Assembly: GCF_000434895.1 (NCBI RefSeq)
Contig: NZ_FR892777.1
Span: forward strand, 1 to 25,281
Length of the DNA: 25,281 nucleotides
Source: Phascolarctobacterium succinatutens CAG:287
GTDB taxonomy: Bacteria; Bacillota; Negativicutes; Acidaminococcales; Acidaminococcaceae
Direction of reading: 5' to 3'
Of the stretch, positions 21,508 to 25,281 are shown piece after piece. Every line of letters starts with the position of its first letter. Within the stretch, counting starts at the first letter, position 1. The notes below the pieces were generated by a model. That model was given only the letters and a program-made list of their open reading frames with translations. It did no database searches and was not told the origin of the DNA. The position numbers and the translations under genes are program-made.

Positions 21508-22578
21508 TCAGTGGCGCAGCCATGGCGGAATCTCGTTAGGATCAGAGAAGCTCTTGATTACGCCACCGTTGTTGCGGTTGATAGATGCCGGACCACCAAC
21601 AGTATTTCTGGTAACCGGAGATTTTTTCTCAAAGCCGGTAGCAATAACCGTAACACGGATTTCATCGTTCAGGCTTTCGTCAATAACAGCACCGAAGATA
21701 ACAACAGCGTTCGGATCTGCTGCTGCATTGACAATATTAGCAGCCTCGTTGACGTCAAAGAGGGACAGCTCCTTGCCGCCGATAATGTTGATCAGTACGC
21801 CGCGGGCACCATCAATAGATGCTTCCAAGAGCGGGCTTTTGATAGCAGCTTCGGCTGCGGCCTTGCCGCCGCCTTCGCCATTGGCAGTACCAACGCCCAT
21901 CAGTGCGCTGCCTGCGTTGGACATAACAGTCTTCACATCGGCAAAGTCAACGTTAATCAGGCCGGGAACAGCAATCAGGTTGGAAATACCCTGAACGCCC
22001 TGACGCAGAACGTCATCGGCCTTTTTGAATGCCTCCAGCATGGAGGTGCGTTTTTCAATAATCTGCAGCAAACGGTCATTAGGAATGGTAACCAGTGTAT
22101 CAACCTTTTCCTTCAGGTTAACGATACCGGTTTCCGCCTGCTTCATACGGCGAGGACCTTCAAAGCCAAAGGGTTTGGTTACAACGCCGACAGTCAGTGC
22201 ACCAATTTCCTTGGCGCATTCTGCAACAACGTGCGCAGCGCCGGTACCGGTGCCGCCGCCCATACCGGCAGTAACAAATACCATATCTGCACCCTTCAGG
22301 ACCTCCAGAATCTGGTCACGGGATTCTTCGGCAGCCTTTTCGCCGATTTCAGGATTAGCGCCTGCACCCAGGCCCTTAGTCAGCTTTTCGCCGATTTGAA
22401 TGCGTTTTTCTGCTTTAGAAAGCATCAGGCATTGCTTATCGCAGTTCACAGCAATAAATTCAACGCCGCTTACGCCTGCATCAATCATACGGTTAACGGC
22501 ATTATTGCCGCCGCCGCCAACACCGATTACCTTAATGTTGGCTAATGGTTCAAAGGTTGTTTCTACGTCATCAAACAT
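21508..22578 (-). CDS. ftsZ: Cell division protein FtsZ
   Basis: The tubulin-like GTPase that forms the division ring. In this 356-aa protein the nucleotide loop GGGTGTG is at 107-113, GVGGGGNNAVNRM at 19-31 and the GLGAGANPEIG segment at 69-79. The C-terminal peptide IPPWLR, which binds FtsA or SepF, ends the protein after a short linker of about 30 residues. The usual NTDAQAL motif reads NCDKQCL here (45-51). The ATG at 22578 has a GGGGGA site. A promoter is proposed in the 108-nt gap before it. Confidence 0.98.
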   Translation of the reverse strand: MFDDVETTFEPLANIKVIGVGGGGNNAVNRMIDAGVSGVEFIAVNCDKQCLMLSKAEKRIQIGEKLTKGLGAGANPEIGEKAAEESRDQILEVLKGADMVFVTAGMGGGTGTGAAHVVAECAKEIGALTVGVVTKPFGFEGPRRMKQAETGIVNLKEKVDTLVTIPNDRLLQIIEKRTSMLEAFKKADDVLRQGVQGISNLIAVPGLINVDFADVKTVMSNAGSALMGVGTANGEGGGKAAAEAAIKSPLLEASIDGARGVLINIIGGKELSLFDVNEAANIVNAAADPNAVVIFGAVIDESLNDEIRVTVIATGFEKKSPVTRNTVGGPASINRNNGGVIKSFSDPNEIPPWLRH

Positions 22579-22610
22579 ATTTTACGTCCCCCTTAGCTTT
22601 GGGTAGCTTT

Positions 22611-22638
22611 GCTATAAATTTCACTGTTTATTTTTCAA
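22611..22638 (-). promoter_or_regulatory. Proposed ftsZ promoter
   Basis: On the minus strand TTGAAA (22638-22633), 16 nt, TATAGC (22616-22611), about 33 nt before the ftsZ ATG. It is a reasonable but not perfect match and would let ftsZ be expressed apart from the upstream genes. Confidence 0.45.
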
Positions 22639-22664
22639 CATACGCCTGCCATTTTCCTGCTTAT

Positions 22665-22683
22665 TGCAGAATTTTTTTCTGCA
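22665..22683. repeat. Hairpin between sbp and ftsZ
   Basis: TGCAGAA (22665-22671) and TTCTGCA (22677-22683) form a 7-bp stem with a 5-T loop immediately after sbp. On the minus strand no T-run follows, so it is at most a partial terminator or an mRNA end-stabilising structure. Confidence 0.4.
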
Positions 22684-22686
22684 GCA

Positions 22687-23019
22687 CTATTTACCCATAT
22701 ACAGGCGACGGATAATGCCCATATTCTGGAAGACACGCATGCCAAAAATCAGGACTGCTACCAAATATAAATCAATACCAATCAGGTTGCCGGCATAGCA
22801 CAAAAAGGCTGCCAGAATACCATTAATGAAAAAGCCGGATATAAAGACCTGTGCATCATAATTGCCTTCTAACGAAGCACGCATACCGCCAAGCACTGCG
22901 TCCATGCCTGCCATAACGGCTACAGCCAGCAGGCGGGCGTATTCAGGCGGCACGCTGAAGGGACAGTAAACACCAACCATCAGGCCCAGCACAAGGCCCG
23001 CAATAGCAAATGCAATCAT
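22687..23019 (-). CDS. sbp: Small basic protein Sbp (DUF1290)
   Basis: A 110-aa integral membrane protein with about three or four hydrophobic segments and the family motif MAGMDAVLGGMRA (about 37-49), found next to ftsZ in many Firmicutes. Its precise role is unclear; context suggests cell envelope or division. Its ATG overlaps the stop of the DUF881 gene (ATGA), implying translational coupling. Confidence 0.93.
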   Translation of the reverse strand: MIAFAIAGLVLGLMVGVYCPFSVPPEYARLLAVAVMAGMDAVLGGMRASLEGNYDAQVFISGFFINGILAAFLCYAGNLIGIDLYLVAVLIFGMRVFQNMGIIRRLYMGK

Positions 23020-23714
23020 TTTGCTGCCTCCTTCCCTTCCACCGTTTTGGCATATTCAAAGCTGCGCGACGATTTAAGCGCCGGGATATGCAGCTTTTCT
23101 ACCGTTTTGATTTTTACCTGAATGCCCCAGAACTCAAAGGTTTCAACAACGCCGCCACGCAGACGCAGCGCACTGCTCAGCGTTTTGGGAGCGCCGATAG
23201 CCTTGATTACATAGGGCGGAGCACTGCGCACATTGTTGACCGAAATCGTCGGTCCTGCACAGCGCACCTCGCTCATCGCTACGATGCGCTGGTCATTCAG
23301 CGAAATCGCTTCCGCACCGGCAGCACGCAGCTCGTTGAGCACACGCAGCAAATCCTCATCATGAATGATATACAGATTGGGGTTTTCGTTGGACTTTTTG
23401 GCAATGTTGCTGTCGTCCAGCAAAATCTCAATGCCTGTGCCCTCTACATCAGTAGTTCCGGCCATCAGCTTCATGCGCTCATCTGCCGGATCCTTGGCAG
23501 CACCTGCACGCAAGGTTTCCAGCTCCAGCTGCAGCTGTTTGTTTTCGCTTTCCATAGACCTCAGGCGTTCAGACAAATCCTCAACGCGGTCCATTCGTAC
23601 CGAGCGCTGACGCTCAGTAGCTTTGTACTGTACCGAAAGCATAAAGCCCAACACCATGAATACCACGGCAATCAAGAGCTTGCCCTTTAAATCCATAGTC
23701 AAAATTTCTTTCAT
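23016..23714 (-). CDS. DUF881-family membrane protein
   Basis: A DUF881 protein as found beside sbp and ftsZ in Firmicutes (YlxW/YlxX type). In the 232-aa form there is one membrane segment (about 11-29), a coiled coil (about 40-70), and an extracytoplasmic DUF881 domain with GTGIEILLDD and the NELRAAGAEAISLNDQRI motif. The start is set at ATG 23714, with GAGGGAG upstream; an in-frame start at 23747 precedes that site and yields a cysteine-rich stub not expected in the family. Function is unknown; it acts at the membrane. Confidence 0.92.
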   Translation of the reverse strand: MKEILTMDLKGKLLIAVVFMVLGFMLSVQYKATERQRSVRMDRVEDLSERLRSMESENKQLQLELETLRAGAAKDPADERMKLMAGTTDVEGTGIEILLDDSNIAKKSNENPNLYIIHDEDLLRVLNELRAAGAEAISLNDQRIVAMSEVRCAGPTISVNNVRSAPPYVIKAIGAPKTLSSALRLRGGVVETFEFWGIQVKIKTVEKLHIPALKSSRSFEYAKTVEGKEAAK

Positions 23715-23763
23715 TTTTTCTCCCTCACTGTGACAATCACTGCACAAATGCAGTCAAATCCCT

Positions 23764-24552
23764 TTAAACGGCGCCTTGCTTCGGCGGAAGCTTGATGTAA
23801 GGCTTGGCAAAGGTCAAATCAATATATTCAGCCTTAATATTTTTATCTTTAATTTCATTAAACACTGTCATAAACAGCGGCGCCTTCTGCGCAAGCTCCT
23901 GCGCTTTACCCAGACGCACCGGGAAGCAGCCGCTCAGCTGCAGCTTGACCTCCTGCTTGTTGTCAACAGCAATTTCGCCAATACGCTGCTGTGCTTCCGG
24001 CGTCAGCTGCTGCAAAAACTTCAGGATCTGCAGCACGCCTTCATCCTCCACCCTGTCGCCCAAATACAGATTGCCGCACTTCACACCGGCAAGCACCGGT
24101 GCCTTGGCATCAGGAATGGTCGTCGTCACGCTGATGACAATGCCATTGTAATCCAGCTTCAGGTAGCTGCGATACGAATTGGCTACATAAAGCGCCGGCT
24201 GACGCTCCTCAACGCTCACCTGCAGCGTCACCGGGAAGCGGTAGGCCGCCTCCGCATTTTGAAAGCGCACATCATGCGAAAGTGCTTCACGCACACGCGA
24301 CGTGCTGGCGTTGAACAGGTTCAGCGGTCCCTTACCGCAGCCGGCGAGCGAAATAACATCCGCCTCCGTCAGCAGGCTGGTGCCGTGAATGCTGACACTG
24401 CCGAAGGCAAAGGACGGACTGTGCAGAAAGCGCCAGCCATAGAAGCAGGCGGCAGCAGAGGCCGCCGTAAATAACACAAGTTTTACCAGGCGCCATATTT
24501 TCTGGCGTCGGCGCCTGCGCACCTGCTCGCGAAAGCTTTGCGACGAATCCAT
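23764..24552 (-). CDS. ftsQ: Cell division protein FtsQ/DivIB
   Basis: A bitopic membrane protein of the divisome that links FtsB and FtsL to septal synthesis. The 262-aa protein has an arginine-rich cytoplasmic N-terminus (RRRRRQ, 12-17), one membrane segment (about 19-40), a POTRA domain (about 48-117, starting FGSVSIHGTSLLTEADV) and the FtsQ beta domain with VEERQPALY. The ATG at 24552 has AGGAGG 6 nt upstream. It lies 35 nt after ddl, in the standard ddl-ftsQ order. Confidence 0.95.
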   Translation of the reverse strand: MDSSQSFREQVRRRRRQKIWRLVKLVLFTAASAAACFYGWRFLHSPSFAFGSVSIHGTSLLTEADVISLAGCGKGPLNLFNASTSRVREALSHDVRFQNAEAAYRFPVTLQVSVEERQPALYVANSYRSYLKLDYNGIVISVTTTIPDAKAPVLAGVKCGNLYLGDRVEDEGVLQILKFLQQLTPEAQQRIGEIAVDNKQEVKLQLSGCFPVRLGKAQELAQKAPLFMTVFNEIKDKNIKAEYIDLTFAKPYIKLPPKQGAV

Positions 24553-24587
24553 GCTGCACCTCCTTCATTCATTAGCGAAGCGCTGTA

Positions 24588-25281
24588 TTATTTAGCGCTC
24601 AGCAAAATTTTCTCACACAAATCCGGGAAGCTGATGCCTACAGCAGCAGCAGCCTTCGGAACCAGGCTGGTTGCTGTCATGCCGGGCACAGTGTTGGCCT
24701 CGAGCACATAAGCAACGCCATCTGCATCACCCAGCATTGCATCTACACGCGCTACGCCGGAAAGGCCCAGCAGCTTGTAGGTTTCTACAGCTATTTTCTG
24801 GATATAAGCGGTAGTTTCCTCATCAAAAGGTGCAGGACAATGGTAGTCCGTAGCACCCTTGGTATATTTGGAATGGAAATCATAGGCACCGGAATGCGGT
24901 GCAATCCAGATAACCGGCAGCGGCTTCGGCTCGCTATTTTCTTCCATAATGGAGATGGTCAGCTCCTTGCCCTTGATGCACTTTTCTGCCAGCACGTTTT
25001 CGGAATACTTAAAGGCTTCCTCCAGCGCAGGAACAACCTCCTCCGCAGTCTTAGGAATAACAACGCCAATGCTGGAGCCCTGGGTTGCTGCCTTGATAAC
25101 TACAGGCAGACCGAACTCGGAAATAATTTTCTCTGCCAGCTCCTGCAGGTCGCCTGCATCACGCTTGTTGATAATCATGCAGGGTGCAGTAGGAATGCCT
25201 GCAGACTGCAGATAACGCTTCGTAGCAGATTTATCCATAGAAACAGCGCTTGCCAGCACACCACAGCCGGTGTAGGGAATG
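24588..25281 (-). CDS. ddl: D-alanine--D-alanine ligase (5' end beyond the window)
   Basis: An ATP-grasp ligase that makes the D-Ala-D-Ala dipeptide for peptidoglycan. Only the C-terminal roughly 230 residues are in the window; the frame runs off the right edge, where the in-frame G-I-P-Y-T-G-C-G-V-L-A-S precedes the first internal ATG at 25259. ATP-grasp features seen are VVIKAATQGSSIGV and the metal-binding VLEANTVPGMT near the C-terminus. Position just upstream of ftsQ is typical. The visible part is intact. Confidence 0.96.
   Translation of the reverse strand, partial: IPYTGCGVLASAVSMDKSATKRYLQSAGIPTAPCMIINKRDAGDLQELAEKIISEFGLPVVIKAATQGSSIGVVIPKTAEEVVPALEEAFKYSENVLAEKCIKGKELTISIMEENSEPKPLPVIWIAPHSGAYDFHSKYTKGATDYHCPAPFDEETTAYIQKIAVETYKLLGLSGVARVDAMLGDADGVAYVLEANTVPGMTATSLVPKAAAAVGISFPDLCEKILLSAK

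Overview
The window is a dense bacterial chromosome segment of moderate GC. Nearly every protein gene lies on the minus strand; the exceptions are nadE and a three-gene tRNA cluster. Division genes in the order ddl, ftsQ, DUF881, sbp, ftsZ and nrdR, the block phoH-ybeY-cdd-era-corC-recO, CCA-encoding tRNAs and strong AGGAGG ribosome sites point to an anaerobic Firmicute. A member of the Negativicutes is my best guess, but this is inference and I name no genus.

Layout from the right edge, in the direction of minus-strand transcription. (1) 25281-20758: ddl (cut by the window edge), ftsQ, a DUF881 membrane protein, sbp, ftsZ, nrdR and a small exported protein, closed by a terminator. (2) 20633-18938: pgeF and an alpha/beta hydrolase. 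(3) 18887-13746: a lipoprotein cyclophilin with its own promoter, then phoH, ybeY, cdd, era, a corC-like gene and recO, ending in a strong hairpin terminator. era and corC have no usable AUG, GUG or UUG start; each instead has an AUN codon exactly 9 nt after an AGGAG motif. (4) 13390-12430: an AT-rich island with four very small genes, three of them apparently related tandem membrane peptides, next to a tRNA-Pro/Gly/Arg cluster driven by a perfect consensus promoter. (5) 12033-10141: nadE (plus strand), divergent from ybaK. (6) 9401-7911: thrC. (7) 7775-4473: larB, larE and larC for the nickel-pincer nucleotide cofactor. A palindrome-rich repeat is inserted between larB and larE, and larC is split across an A9 slippery tract. 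(8) 4420-2461: a 514-residue protein of unknown function followed by a zinc-ribbon membrane protein. (9) 2274-187: pnp with a terminator.

The genes group into peptidoglycan and septum formation (ddl, ftsQ, sbp, ftsZ, pgeF), RNA maturation and decay (pnp, ybeY, era, phoH, the tRNAs), repair (recO), and a cofactor pathway (lar) without its usual client larA nearby. The most notable observations are the larC frameshift signal with a 27-histidine insert, the paired non-canonical starts of era and corC, the repeat inside the lar operon, and the island of tiny membrane-protein genes.
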